The notes under the pieces: generated by a model | The model's database searches: none | What the model was told of the DNA's origin: nothing | Seen by the model: only the letters and a program-made list of their open reading frames with translations | Made by a program: the position numbers and the translations under genes | Shown: positions 1 to 7,898 of the stretch, one piece after another | Position numbering within the stretch: the first letter of the stretch is position 1 | Layout of the letters: every line of letters begins with the position of its first letter | NCBI GenBank assembly: GCA_021296255.1 | Contig: JAGWAU010000030.1 | Coordinates: 1 to 36,855 of the forward strand | From: Alphaproteobacteria bacterium | GTDB lineage: Bacteria > Pseudomonadota > Alphaproteobacteria > UBA2966 | Reading direction: 5' to 3' | Length of the DNA stretch: 36,855 bases

Positions 1-205
1 AAACCGGCCGACGGCACATCGAGCGCCGGGTGGCGGGACCGGGAGGCCGAGAGAAGACCATGTGTTCAGGGAGGCCGTACTTGTCGCCGAGTCGCGATTG
101 CGATAGATACCGGTCCCGGCAGCCCAAGAACCGACGGTAAGCTGCCCTGGCATAACCCGAAGGCGCGGGTTCGGAATTCGCGCCGCCGGAAACCGAGGAA
201 GAGCC

Positions 206-1129
206 GTGCCTGGCGTTCTGTGGCTCGCGTCGTACCCCAAGTCCGGCAACACGTGGGTTCGCGCCTTCATCGCGAACTACCTAGTGAACGCCGATTCACC
301 CGTCCCGATCAACGATCTTCCCGAATTCGTCAAGGGCGACGGCCCCAAGCACTTCTACGAAGAAGTTCTCGGATTCCCCATAACCAAACCGCTGTCTCCG
401 AAGGAGACCCAGGAGCTGCGGCTCCTCGTGCACAAGAAATTCGCACACGAAAGCCAGAACACGACGATCGTCAAGACCCATAACGCGATCGCGTACCTCG
501 ACGACATTCCGACCATCAATCCCGAGGCCACCGAGGGTGCCGTGTACATCATGCGCAATCCGCTCGACGTCGCGCTGAGCTATGCGCATCACTACGGCAT
601 GACCCATGACGAGGCGATCGAGAGGCTGGGTTCGGAGGAAAACGCCCTGGGCGGAACGGAACGGCAGGTCCTCCAGTTCCTGGGAAGCTGGAGCCAGCAT
701 GTCCGGAGCTGGATCGAGGCTCCGGGCCTCAAGGTCCACGTCATGCGTTACGAGGACATGCTTCTCGAACCCTCCGACTCGTTCTCCGGACTCGTCAAGT
801 TCCTGGAGCTTCCCGAAGAGCCCGAGCGGCGCGAGAAGGCCATCGAATTCAGCTCGTTCAAAACGCTGGCGGGCCAGGAGAGGTCCCAAGGGTTCATCGA
901 GGCCGTTCCCGCCAGGGAGCATGCGGCATTTCGGGGCAAGAGCGTGGAAACGGTGCCGCAAACCGCCAGGTTCCGGGGCGAGAACCGGATTCGCTTTTTC
1001 CGTTCGGGGAAACTGGGGGCTTGGCGCGACCAGCTCACCGAGGAACAGGTATCCCGCGTCGTCGACGATCACCGGGAGGTGATGGAGGCGCACGGCTATC
1101 TCGATGAACGGGGCGCGCCGGTATTCTGA
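206..1129 (+). CDS. Sulfotransferase domain protein (PAPS-dependent)
   Basis: Probable cytosolic sulfotransferase of 307 residues that moves sulfate from PAPS to an unidentified acceptor. The 5'-phosphosulfate loop PKSGNTW is at residues 11-17, KTH with the likely catalytic His92 at 90-92, and the 3'-phosphate site around Arg117 and Ser125 in the segment MRNPLDVALSYAHHYG. A C-terminal FFRSGKLGAW stretch matches the RxGxxGxW cofactor motif of the family. The start is GTG at 206, with the purine-rich GAGGAAGAG just upstream. Length is normal for the family. The next gene carries an APS-kinase domain that makes PAPS, so the two probably act in one pathway. The acceptor (lipid, sugar or small molecule) cannot be read from the sequence. 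Confidence 0.9.
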   Translation: MPGVLWLASYPKSGNTWVRAFIANYLVNADSPVPINDLPEFVKGDGPKHFYEEVLGFPITKPLSPKETQELRLLVHKKFAHESQNTTIVKTHNAIAYLDDIPTINPEATEGAVYIMRNPLDVALSYAHHYGMTHDEAIERLGSEENALGGTERQVLQFLGSWSQHVRSWIEAPGLKVHVMRYEDMLLEPSDSFSGLVKFLELPEEPERREKAIEFSSFKTLAGQERSQGFIEAVPAREHAAFRGKSVETVPQTARFRGENRIRFFRSGKLGAWRDQLTEEQVSRVVDDHREVMEAHGYLDERGAPVF

Positions 1130-1194
1130 GCGCCGGCCGGGACCGGACCCGGGGTCGGAATTGCTCCGGAGCCCGCCGGCCGGCCCCTGATGTC

Positions 1195-2949
1195 ATGGAA
1201 ACGCGGCGCCCGCTCCTGAACCTGTTGCTCGCCGGTCCGGCGAATGCCGGGGTCACGGCGCTCACGCGGCGGCTCGCCGGCGAGGATGGCGGTCCGTTCT
1301 CGACCGGGGACAACGACTGCGCCGCGGTCGACGCCTCGGCCGACTCCGCCGGGATCCTGCAACGGGTGATGCGGGGGACCGTCGTCGCGGACGGCCTCGT
1401 ACTGGTGTGCGATGCTTCCGACCGGCGTTTCGAGCGTTTCGAGAGCGCCGCGCGGCTGGCCTCGGTGCTGGGCATCGGCCAGGTCGTAGTCGCGCTCAAC
1501 AAAGTAGACCGCCTCGCGACCCCGGACGAACTGGACGAGGCGCGGGAGCGCGTCCGGCGGACGATCGTCCGGACCGGAGTTGATTGCCCGGCGATCGTGC
1601 CCCTGTCGGCGCGGACGGGCGGAAACGTACGGGACTCCGCGGACGGGGTCCTCGGAAACGACGGCCCCTCGCTCACCGACATCATCAGCGGCTTCGAGGC
1701 GCCACCGCCGCCGTCCGGCCAGCCGCTGCGCCTCCCCCTGACGGAGGCCGCCGACGGTCGCGGGCCGCGTTTCCACGAGGGCCGGCTGAAGAGCGGCGTG
1801 CTCGTGGAAGGAGACCGGGTCGTCCTTTCCCCATCCAACGTGGCGGCGCGCGCCGCTCGCCTGCGGATCCCGGACGGCGGCCGCGACGCCCCAACCGCGC
1901 GCGCGGGCGACCGCGTGTCGTTGCTGCTGGATGCCGAAGCGGACGTCGCGCCCGGCCAGCTTCTCAGCCACGTCGAAAACCCTCCGGTAGAGTCGGACGT
2001 GTTTCGCGCCAAGGTTTGGTGGCGGCGGCGTCAGCCGCTGATCCCCGGCTCGCGGATCGGTGCGGACATCGGAGACCGGGTGGTGGACGCCGAAGTTCAG
2101 TCCATAGACCACGTCATCGATCCTTCCGAAATCGCGAACGTGGATACCGACAGGCTGTCCCACGGCCACATCGGCGAAGTCGTGGTGCGGGCCCCGGGCA
2201 TGCTCGCGCTCGACACACCGGCAACCTGTCCGGCGAATTCACGAGTCAGGTTCCTGGACGACGACGGCGTGTCGGCCTGGGGCTTCATCGGCATGGAAGG
2301 CTACGCCGACCAGCGGAACGTCGTCACGGTCCGGGCGACGAACGTGACGCGGGTGGCTCACCACGTCTGGACCGACGCGCGCGTCGCAAGGCACAGACAC
2401 CGCGGGGGCGTGCTCTGGTTCACCGGCCTCTCCGGCGCCGGCAAGTCCACGCTGGCCGTCGAGGTGGAACGATCGCTGTTCGACAAGGGGTACGAGGTCT
2501 ACGTGCTGGACGGCGACAACGTGCGCCACGGGCTCAACGCGGACCTCGGGTTCTCCCCCGAGGACCGTTCCGAGAACATCCGACGGGTGGGGGAGGTCGC
2601 GGCGCTGTTTTCACGCGCCGGCATCGTAGCCATCTCGGCGTTCATCTCGCCGTACCGTTCCGACCGCGCCCGCGCCCGCGCCGCGGCCGGGGACGGCTTC
2701 CACGAGATCCACATCAAGGCGCCGCTCGAAGTCTGCGAACGCCGGGATCCCAAGGGTCTCTATGCGCGGGCGCGAAGCGGCGAGATCAGGGACTTCACGG
2801 GAATCTCGGCTCCTTACGAGTCGCCCGAAGCGCCCGACCTCGTCGTCGACACGGCGGCGAACGATGTCGCGTCGTGCGTCGAACGGGTGGTGGCCTACGT
2901 CGAGACCGTCTTGTCGGTGAACGGCGGGCCGGGCGCCCCTAAGTCCTAG
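1195..2949 (+). CDS. CysN/CysC-like fusion: degenerate GTPase plus APS kinase
   Basis: A 584-residue protein with two parts. The C-terminal third is an intact adenylylsulfate kinase, phosphorylating APS to PAPS: P-loop GLSGAGKST at 411-419, then DGDNVRHGLN and the conserved RSENIRRVGE. The N-terminal part resembles CysN, the EF-Tu-like GTPase subunit of sulfate adenylyltransferase, including the following beta-barrel region (PGSRIGADIGDR). Its G1 loop reads AGPANAGVT (residues 13-21) without the GKS/T lysine, roughly 80 residues covering switch I/II are missing, and no DxPGH is visible, yet NKVD remains at 102-105. GTP binding is therefore doubtful. No cysD lies beside it. The upstream sulfotransferase is 65 bp away and co-oriented, suggesting a PAPS make-and-use pair. 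Its last bases overlap the convergent TenI/ThiE-like gene by 11 bp. Confidence 0.87.
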   Translation: METRRPLLNLLLAGPANAGVTALTRRLAGEDGGPFSTGDNDCAAVDASADSAGILQRVMRGTVVADGLVLVCDASDRRFERFESAARLASVLGIGQVVVALNKVDRLATPDELDEARERVRRTIVRTGVDCPAIVPLSARTGGNVRDSADGVLGNDGPSLTDIISGFEAPPPPSGQPLRLPLTEAADGRGPRFHEGRLKSGVLVEGDRVVLSPSNVAARAARLRIPDGGRDAPTARAGDRVSLLLDAEADVAPGQLLSHVENPPVESDVFRAKVWWRRRQPLIPGSRIGADIGDRVVDAEVQSIDHVIDPSEIANVDTDRLSHGHIGEVVVRAPGMLALDTPATCPANSRVRFLDDDGVSAWGFIGMEGYADQRNVVTVRATNVTRVAHHVWTDARVARHRHRGGVLWFTGLSGAGKSTLAVEVERSLFDKGYEVYVLDGDNVRHGLNADLGFSPEDRSENIRRVGEVAALFSRAGIVAISAFISPYRSDRARARAAAGDGFHEIHIKAPLEVCERRDPKGLYARARSGEIRDFTGISAPYESPEAPDLVVDTAANDVASCVERVVAYVETVLSVNGGPGAPKS

Positions 2950-3562
2950 GGGCGGAGAGGCCGGCGATCGCGGCAAACCCGGCCGCCCCGCAGTTCAGAA
3001 GGCGGGGAGCCGTGTCGGACGTCAGGCCTCCGAGGGCGTAGACGGGGAAGTCCCGGAGCATCCGTCTCGCCGCCCGGTTGAGCGCGGAGAACCGGACCGC
3101 TCCGAGCGGCCGCACGTCAGGATGGCTTTCGGTGGCGAACACCGGTCCGAGCAGCGCGGCGTCGGATCCGGCGCGCCACGCCGCCACGAGCCCCCGCCGT
3201 GAATGAGCGGCCGCCGTGATGATCCATTGGGGACGGTGTCGCCGCCATCGCCTCGCTTCCGCCGACCGTCTCTCGGGGAAATGGACTCCCTCCGCGGAAA
3301 CGCGCATGGCCAGGGAGCCGTCGCCGCCGATGAGCAATCGCAAGCCGCGATGCCGGCACAGGCTGGCCAGTTCCCGCGCGAGGGCGGGCCGATCCGGATC
3401 GTCGTAGTGGCGCAGGATCACTCCGGCGCCGCGGGGGAGCGTCGCCGCGGCGGGCAGCGGGTCCGGCAGGCGCACGCCGTCCGTCAGCAACAGGATCGGA
3501 GGCAGTTTGCCCCCGCCGGGATGCCGCGAATTGAGGCGCGTGGCGAGCTCTGTTAGGGTCAT
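2939..3562 (-). CDS. Thiamine phosphate synthase / TenI family protein
   Basis: A 207-residue TIM-barrel protein of the ThiE/TenI superfamily. Visible landmarks in order: ILLLTDG near the start, GVILRHYD where classical ThiE has the QxRxK pyrophosphate-binding strand, GVHFPE, TAAAHS, the strand DAALLGPVFATESHP, and YALGGL near the C terminus. ThiE joins the pyrimidine and thiazole moieties of thiamine; TenI relatives are thiazole aromatases. Because the QxRxK strand is altered, true ThiE activity is uncertain. The ATG is at 3562, only 39 bp from the divergent yggS start, so the two share one small promoter region. Its 3' end overlaps the convergent CysN/CysC-like gene by 11 bp. Confidence 0.75.
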   Translation of the reverse strand: MTLTELATRLNSRHPGGGKLPPILLLTDGVRLPDPLPAAATLPRGAGVILRHYDDPDRPALARELASLCRHRGLRLLIGGDGSLAMRVSAEGVHFPERRSAEARRWRRHRPQWIITAAAHSRRGLVAAWRAGSDAALLGPVFATESHPDVRPLGAVRFSALNRAARRMLRDFPVYALGGLTSDTAPRLLNCGAAGFAAIAGLSAPRT

Positions 3563-3601
3563 GCGTCGGAGTCGAAGAGTTCCCGCGACAGTGCCACGAG
3601 C

Positions 3602-4309
3602 GTGGAGTCACCGCAATTGGCGGATCGCCATCAGGATGCCGTCGATGTCGCGGCCAATCTTCGAGCGGTGCGGGAGCGAATCGCCGGGGCCGCCCGGGAG
3701 TCCCGCCGGGAGGCGCCGGACGTAAGCCTGATCGCAGTCTCCAAGACCCACGGCGCCGAACGCATCGCGCCGGCGCTGGACGCGGGCCACCGGATATTCG
3801 GGGAGAATCGGGTCCAGGAAGCGGAGGCGAAGTGGCCGCCGCTCAGGCAGGCCTTCCCCTCGGTGGAGCTCCACCTCATCGGCCCGCTGCAGACCAACAA
3901 GGCGAAAGCGGCCGTCGCGTTGTTCGACGTCATCCAGACGGTCGACCGGCCGAAGCTCGCCGGGATCCTGTCGGACGAGATGTCACGTACGGGCCGGCGA
4001 CGGGAATGCTACGTCGAGGTGAATGTCGGCGAGGAACCCCGGAAGGCGGGCGTGCCGCCGATGGAAGCCGACCGGTTCATCGCGGAATGCCGGGAACGCT
4101 ATCAGCTGCCCGTGCGGGGCGTGATGTGCATCCCCCCGTTCGATCAGGAGCCTTCCCCCTATTTCGCGCTGTTGGCGAAGATCGCGGAACGGAACGGTCT
4201 CCCTTCGATCAGCATGGGGATGAGCGGCGACTACGATATCGCCGTCGCTTTCGGCGCCACCCATGTCCGGGTCGGCACCGCCATCTTCGGTCCCCGCGAG
4301 CCACGGTGA
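3602..4309 (+). CDS. yggS: YggS/PROSC family pyridoxal phosphate homeostasis protein
   Basis: A 235-residue member of the PLP-binding PROSC/YggS family, single-domain alanine-racemase-fold proteins that buffer pyridoxal phosphate and have no known catalytic role. The PLP lysine is Lys48 in IAVSKTH. Other family signatures are FGENRVQEA, HLIGPLQTNK, SMGMSGDY (phosphate-binding loop) and RVGTAIFG at the end. The start used is GTG at 3602; a few codons either way remain possible. It diverges from the TenI/ThiE-like gene, a vitamin-cofactor pairing I recall as common in alphaproteobacteria. It ends 22 bp before the convergent YkuD gene. Confidence 0.93.
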   Translation: MESPQLADRHQDAVDVAANLRAVRERIAGAARESRREAPDVSLIAVSKTHGAERIAPALDAGHRIFGENRVQEAEAKWPPLRQAFPSVELHLIGPLQTNKAKAAVALFDVIQTVDRPKLAGILSDEMSRTGRRRECYVEVNVGEEPRKAGVPPMEADRFIAECRERYQLPVRGVMCIPPFDQEPSPYFALLAKIAERNGLPSISMGMSGDYDIAVAFGATHVRVGTAIFGPREPR

Positions 4310-4331
4310 TGCGCCGCGGACCACCGCCGAT

Positions 4332-4751
4332 TCATCCCCGTATGTCGATTTCCGTATCTCGATCGCAGTCCCGCAGTACGGCGAGAAGATCGTCCATCGC
4401 CAGCGCGACGCATCCCGCCGTCGGGGCGAACCGGTCGCGCGCGACGTGCAGAAAGATCGCGCTGCCCAGGCCCGGCGACGGCGGCCGGTCGTTGTAGCCG
4501 ATCACCGCGACGACGTCGTAGACGTGATCGTCACGCCATAGCCGTTCGGCGCTGCAGACGTGGGGCAGGGATACCAGCCGGTTGTAGGACGGATCCCGCG
4601 GATCGTCGCACCAGCCGTCGTGCATCCGGATCGGCTGGGCAGGGAGTCCGGTCGCCGGGCGGGATACGCGGTCCTGCCGGTAGAGCACCTGCCGCAAGGG
4701 GTGGACACCGGCCGGCGTCGCGCCGTCGCCCTCCCGTTTTTCCGCGGTCAC
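4332..4751 (-). CDS. L,D-transpeptidase (YkuD) family protein, start uncertain
   Basis: A short YkuD-type catalytic domain. The signature HVARDRFAPTAGCVAL carries the expected His102 and nucleophile Cys114 (numbered from the GTG at 4751). KREGDGATPAG, typical of the N-terminal end of this subfamily, is at residues 5-15. The same frame stays open upstream to a TGA at 4842-4844 and encodes family-like sequence (CALGRGG directly before the GTG), but it has no ATG, GTG or TTG. The true protein therefore probably starts further upstream at a rare codon such as CTG (4830-4832), or the 5' end carries a frameshift. No signal peptide is visible. It would act on peptidoglycan cross-links or a related amide substrate; this subfamily is poorly characterised. 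Confidence 0.8.
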   Translation of the reverse strand: MTAEKREGDGATPAGVHPLRQVLYRQDRVSRPATGLPAQPIRMHDGWCDDPRDPSYNRLVSLPHVCSAERLWRDDHVYDVVAVIGYNDRPPSPGLGSAIFLHVARDRFAPTAGCVALAMDDLLAVLRDCDRDTEIDIRG

Positions 4752-4812
4752 GCCGCCCCGGCCGAGAGCGCAAGGATAGACGGCTCCTTGGAAGGCGAGC
4801 GCCGCTTCCGCG

Positions 4813-4956
4813 CTAACGACGATGCGGTTCAGTTTGAAATCTCATGGCGCCGGTGACGGCCTTGCCTGTCGTGTCGATGAGGGCCTCGGCCGGCTTGTCG
4901 TCGAACCCGGCGCCCTTGGGTTCCTTGACCGCTGCAGGCGTATCGAAGTTGCTCAT
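4813..4956 (-). CDS. Small hypothetical protein, 47 aa
   Basis: A 47-residue ORF starting MSNFDTPAAVKEPKGAG and ending GAMRFQTEPHRR. Its composition is balanced, with few of the Arg/Pro runs seen in antisense shadows here, and it fills an otherwise empty gap between two leftward genes. I do not recognise a family. Its tail overlaps, in another frame, the upstream extension of the YkuD gene, so it may be translationally coupled to that gene or be its displaced 5' end. No strong ribosome binding site is seen. It could be chance. Confidence 0.35.
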   Translation of the reverse strand: MSNFDTPAAVKEPKGAGFDDKPAEALIDTTGKAVTGAMRFQTEPHRR

Positions 4957-5027
4957 GTCCCGGATCATAACGCCGGAGTGATTTGTGACAATCGGGCGCA
5001 CGCCGAAGTGACGTACGAGAGTTCGTG

Positions 5028-5699
5028 TCAGTGGGCGAGGCGAAACAGCAGCCGGTACAAGCCGTAATTCAACTCGGACCCGGTTCCCTGGGCCCGAATC
5101 ACGGATTCCTTCAGGAGCGCCGCCCGCGCCGCCTGCAGATCCTCGGGCCGCGTGCCCTCCCAGGCGATGAGCCAGTCGATCGCACCCGTCGTCGTGGGCA
5201 CGAACCCCCGGGACCCCGCCGCGAGCGCCTCGGCGTTCGTCTCCCACAAGTACGCCGACACCACACCGTGCTGGTTCACGAGTCGGGGCAGCGCCACGTG
5301 GGTGATCCAGGCGCGCAGGTCCTCCTGGCGGCCGGCCTCCGGGCTCAGTGCCAGAAATCCCACGACCCCGCCCTCGCCCTCGCCGGCGCTCGCCGTGACC
5401 GAACAGATGGTGCGCCGCGTGTTGTAGAACTTGGGCACGTTCTCCCGCTCCGCCTGATCCGGGTTGCCGCCCGCGTCGAGATAGTCCTGGGAGGCGAGCA
5501 CCGACACGTCGTCCGTGCCGTAGACCGCCGCGTAACGCGGCGACCCCAGGATCGCCTCGTAGCGCTTGCCCCACTGGAAGCCGTCGACGATCACGCGGCT
5601 CTTCACGTGCTCGCGGGTGTACCATTCGTCGACCGCGTCGTCTTCGTCGAGCGGGAAGTCCGTAAAGATGATGAGTATGCCCTTCGGCGCCGCGGCCAT
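5028..5699 (-). CDS. Conserved hypothetical protein, probable dimeric alpha/beta-barrel
   Basis: A 223-residue soluble protein without signal peptide or membrane segment. The N-terminal half begins with a hydrophobic strand (GILIIFTDFP), then DEWYTREHVKSRV and a GFQWGKRYEA strand. The pattern of a strand followed by an acidic D/EWYxxEH helix is that of ferredoxin-like dimeric alpha/beta-barrel proteins such as the EthD type. The second half (VGFLALSP, WITHVALPRLVNQHGVVSAYLWE) looks like a second copy of the fold. EthD-like proteins often act near degradative oxygenases, but no substrate can be inferred. It starts 23 bp after tusA and is co-oriented with it, so the two probably share a transcript. 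Confidence 0.7.
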   Translation of the reverse strand: MAAAPKGILIIFTDFPLDEDDAVDEWYTREHVKSRVIVDGFQWGKRYEAILGSPRYAAVYGTDDVSVLASQDYLDAGGNPDQAERENVPKFYNTRRTICSVTASAGEGEGGVVGFLALSPEAGRQEDLRAWITHVALPRLVNQHGVVSAYLWETNAEALAAGSRGFVPTTTGAIDWLIAWEGTRPEDLQAARAALLKESVIRAQGTGSELNYGLYRLLFRLAH

Positions 5700-5722
5700 G
5701 ATACGACCCCTTCCCCGCCCGG

Positions 5723-5968
5723 CTACGAGGCCCGCCTGATCAGGAATTCGTAGACCCCTGCGTCGTCACGCCATTCCGTGAGCTCGTTTGCCGAGGCATC
5801 ACAGTAGGCCTGGAAATCGGCGATCGAACCGGGATCCGTCGCCAGAACGCGCAGCAGCCCGCCCGGCGGCACGTCCCGCAGCGCCTTGCGGGCTCTGAGC
5901 ACGGGCAGCGGGCATTTCAGCCCCTTGGCGTCGAGGACGACCTCGGCGGCGTCGGCATGTTCGCTCAC
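5723..5968 (-). CDS. tusA: TusA-family sulfurtransferase
   Basis: An 81-residue TusA/SirA-like protein with the hallmark CPxP motif (GLKCPLPVLRARKAL, Cys19). The cysteine carries a persulfide in this family, delivering sulfur for tRNA thiolation, molybdenum cofactor work or sulfur oxidation. I chose GTG at 5968, not the upstream ATG at 6046, for two reasons: AGAGAGG lies 8 bases before the GTG, and the resulting length matches the usual 75-85 residues. The 26 extra upstream residues do not resemble the family. It leads the leftward cluster with the two-domain hypothetical protein. Partner proteins TusBCD are not seen, so its exact sulfur route is open. Confidence 0.88.
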   Translation of the reverse strand: MSEHADAAEVVLDAKGLKCPLPVLRARKALRDVPPGGLLRVLATDPGSIADFQAYCDASANELTEWRDDAGVYEFLIRRAS

Positions 5969-6175
5969 TCGCGCGGCCTCTCTTCGATTGGTTTCGCTCG
6001 ATGGTATGCCGGTGCCGGCCGCGGAACAATCGTTCAAGTCCGACAAGTGAGGATGCGGGTTGCCCCGGGCCTTGACGCGGCGGGGGCGAGGTCCTATGGC
6101 GCTTCAGGTCGGGTCTGAACCGCTCTACGGTCGCCGCAGGGCGGAGGGCCGCCACCATGCTTCGGGGAGAAGACG

Positions 6176-6988
6176 ATGAAAGCGAAATCCAACGGTATCG
6201 AGATCAACTATGCGGTCGAAGGGCCCGAAGACGCGCCCGTCGTGGTCATGAGCCATTCGCTGGCCTCGGGCCATCGCATGTGGGACTCCCAGATGCCGGT
6301 CCTGTCGGATTACCGGGTCTACCGGTTCGACACGCGCGGCCACGGCGGCACCGACGCGCCGGACGGTCCCTACGACCTCGATATGCTGGCGGACGACGCG
6401 CGCGGCCTGCTCGATGCCCTGGGCCTCGACGCGGTCCATTTCGTGGGCTTGTCGATGGGCGGCATGATCGGCCAGATGCTGGCGATCAAGTATCCCGAGG
6501 TCCTGCTCTCCGCGACGCTCTGCGCGACCTCGAGCCGCATGCCCGAGGAAGCTTGGCCGGCCTGGCGGGAACGTATCGACACGGCGAGGGCGCACGGTAT
6601 GGAAGCGCTCGTCGAAGCCACCATCGAGCGCTGGTTCACGCGAGACTTCATCGCCTCGAACGAGAACACCGTCGGCCCGATTCGCGATCTGGTGCGGTCG
6701 ACTCCCGTGCAGGGCTACACCAGTTGCATCGAGGCCATCATGAAGCTCGATATCACCGACCGCCTGAGATCGGTGAACCTGCCGACCTTGATCATCGCCG
6801 GCGAAGACGACGAGTCCACGCCGGTAGCGGCTCACGAGGCCATCCACGCGGCCGTCACCGGCTCCGAACTGGTGGTGGTGCCGACGGCCAAGCACTTCGT
6901 CAACGTCGAGCAGGGCGGACCCGTCAACGATGCCCTGAGCCGCTTCCTGGCTCGGCACACGGGCGGACAGGCTCGGGCAGCGGAGTAG
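6176..6988 (+). CDS. Alpha/beta hydrolase, 3-oxoadipate enol-lactonase-like
   Basis: A 270-residue cytosolic alpha/beta hydrolase. The nucleophile elbow GLSMGG places Ser93, GEDDESTP holds the probable acid, and KHFVNVEQ holds the probable histidine. The N-terminal pattern (NGIEINYAVEG, MSHSLASGHRMWD, DTRGHGGTD) is close to PcaD, the 3-oxoadipate enol-lactonase of protocatechuate breakdown. No other beta-ketoadipate genes are nearby, so the true substrate may be another ester or lactone. GGGGAGAAG precedes the ATG at 6176. It stands alone on the plus strand, diverging from tusA. Confidence 0.87.
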   Translation: MKAKSNGIEINYAVEGPEDAPVVVMSHSLASGHRMWDSQMPVLSDYRVYRFDTRGHGGTDAPDGPYDLDMLADDARGLLDALGLDAVHFVGLSMGGMIGQMLAIKYPEVLLSATLCATSSRMPEEAWPAWRERIDTARAHGMEALVEATIERWFTRDFIASNENTVGPIRDLVRSTPVQGYTSCIEAIMKLDITDRLRSVNLPTLIIAGEDDESTPVAAHEAIHAAVTGSELVVVPTAKHFVNVEQGGPVNDALSRFLARHTGGQARAAE

Positions 6989-7120
6989 GCCGGACGGCGT
7001 GTCGTGGCTGCCCCGGCGGTGCGGAGGCCTTGAACGTTCGGTTGAAGCATGGCGCCGGCAGGGGCTAGAGTCCTCCGACACGCGTCCCGCGCCCGGCCTG
7101 TCATCCCCGGAGGTACCGCC

Positions 7121-7660
7121 ATGCCGACATACCGGCGCTTGCTTTTCCTCGTTCTTGTTCCGTTTCTGCCGGGTTTGATCGTTTCCGGCGCCCAAGCCGC
7201 CGGCCTCGAGGTCTCCTTCGCCGACCCGGCATGGGACGGCAAGAAGATCCCGGACGGTCAGCAGTGCACGAAATTCGGGGGCAAGGGCGCGACGCCGGCG
7301 TTGCAGGTGAAGAACATTCCCGCCGGAGCGAACGCGATCATCGTGGAGTTCAACGACCGGAACTACCAGCCGCTCTCCTGGAACGGCGGGCACGGCAAGA
7401 TCGGGTTCCGGATTGCGGAGGGCTCGGGCAGCGCCCTGTTGCCCTCGGTCCCGGGGGAGACCGACGACCTGCCCGAGGGCAGCTTCGTCGAGAAGCGCAA
7501 CCGGGCGACCGGCGACTATGCGCGGCCCGGCTACCTTCCTCCGTGCTCGGGCGGCCGTGGCCACGGCTATTTCGCCGAGGTCAAGGCGGTGAAGAAGGTC
7601 GAGGGAAAGAAGAAGCCGGAGGTGCTCGCCAAGGCGAAGATCAAGTTGGGCCGCTATTGA
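7121..7660 (+). CDS. Secreted PEBP-like protein (YbhB/YbcL family)
   Basis: A 179-residue protein with a signal peptide of about 26 residues (Arg-Arg, a hydrophobic core, SGAQAA before GLEV). The mature part looks like the bacterial phosphatidylethanolamine-binding-protein family: DGQQCTKFGGKGATPALQVKNI near the start, NDRNYQPLSWNGGHGKIGF in the middle and GYLPPCSGGRGHGYFAEV near the end. The ATG at 7121 was preferred to the upstream start at 7049 because GGAGG at 7109-7113 is well spaced and the signal peptide then begins at residue 1. Lysine-rich C terminus. Function in the periplasm is unknown; family members bind small anions or lipids. Confidence 0.75.
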   Translation: MPTYRRLLFLVLVPFLPGLIVSGAQAAGLEVSFADPAWDGKKIPDGQQCTKFGGKGATPALQVKNIPAGANAIIVEFNDRNYQPLSWNGGHGKIGFRIAEGSGSALLPSVPGETDDLPEGSFVEKRNRATGDYARPGYLPPCSGGRGHGYFAEVKAVKKVEGKKKPEVLAKAKIKLGRY

Positions 7661-7800
7661 TCTTCGTCTGAACCGCCGAACGGAAGCGGCGGGCTTCGCC
7701 CCGTCACCCTCGCGAAAGCGGGATTCCAGAGATTTTCGCCATCCCGTTGCAGTCCGCACCGCGGCGTCCGCGGACACGGGTGGTGTCCTGGGCCACACTG

Positions 7801-7815
7801 TGAGAATTATTCGCA
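7801..7815. promoter_or_regulatory. Fur-like box upstream of hemP
   Basis: TGAGAATTATTCGCA is a near-palindrome built on GAA-TTA-TTC, close to the classical Fur box. The same core recurs at 8458, 8489 and 14068. A possible promoter (TTGCAG at 7823-7828, TATAGG at 7845-7850) lies immediately downstream, so a bound repressor would be well placed to block hemP. Irr or RirA, the other alphaproteobacterial iron regulators, cannot be excluded. Confidence 0.65.
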
Positions 7816-7898
7816 TTTGCATTTGCAGTCCAAATCCTTTGCGCTATAGGAGGACGGCGCCGAACGTCGTTCGAGCTTGAGCGACGGGAGACGGGTCC

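Noticed and set aside
1..205. Left-edge noncoding stretch
   Set aside because: No gene, promoter or repeat convincing enough to list beyond the GAGGAAGAG before the sulfotransferase.
296..1093. Long minus-strand open frame opposite the sulfotransferase
   Set aside because: Antisense shadow in GC-rich DNA; the plus frame has clear catalytic motifs.
1096..2169. Minus-strand open frame opposite the CysN-like half
   Set aside because: Arg/Gly-rich composition with no recognisable family; the plus frame has family motifs.
4957..5625. Upstream extension of the 47-residue frame into the two-domain hypothetical gene
   Set aside because: Arg/Gly-rich shadow of the gene at 5028-5699 in another frame; only the tail from 4956 looks protein-like.
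6125..7822. 565-codon minus-strand open frame
   Set aside because: Spans the hydrolase and PEBP-like genes antisense and has no family features.
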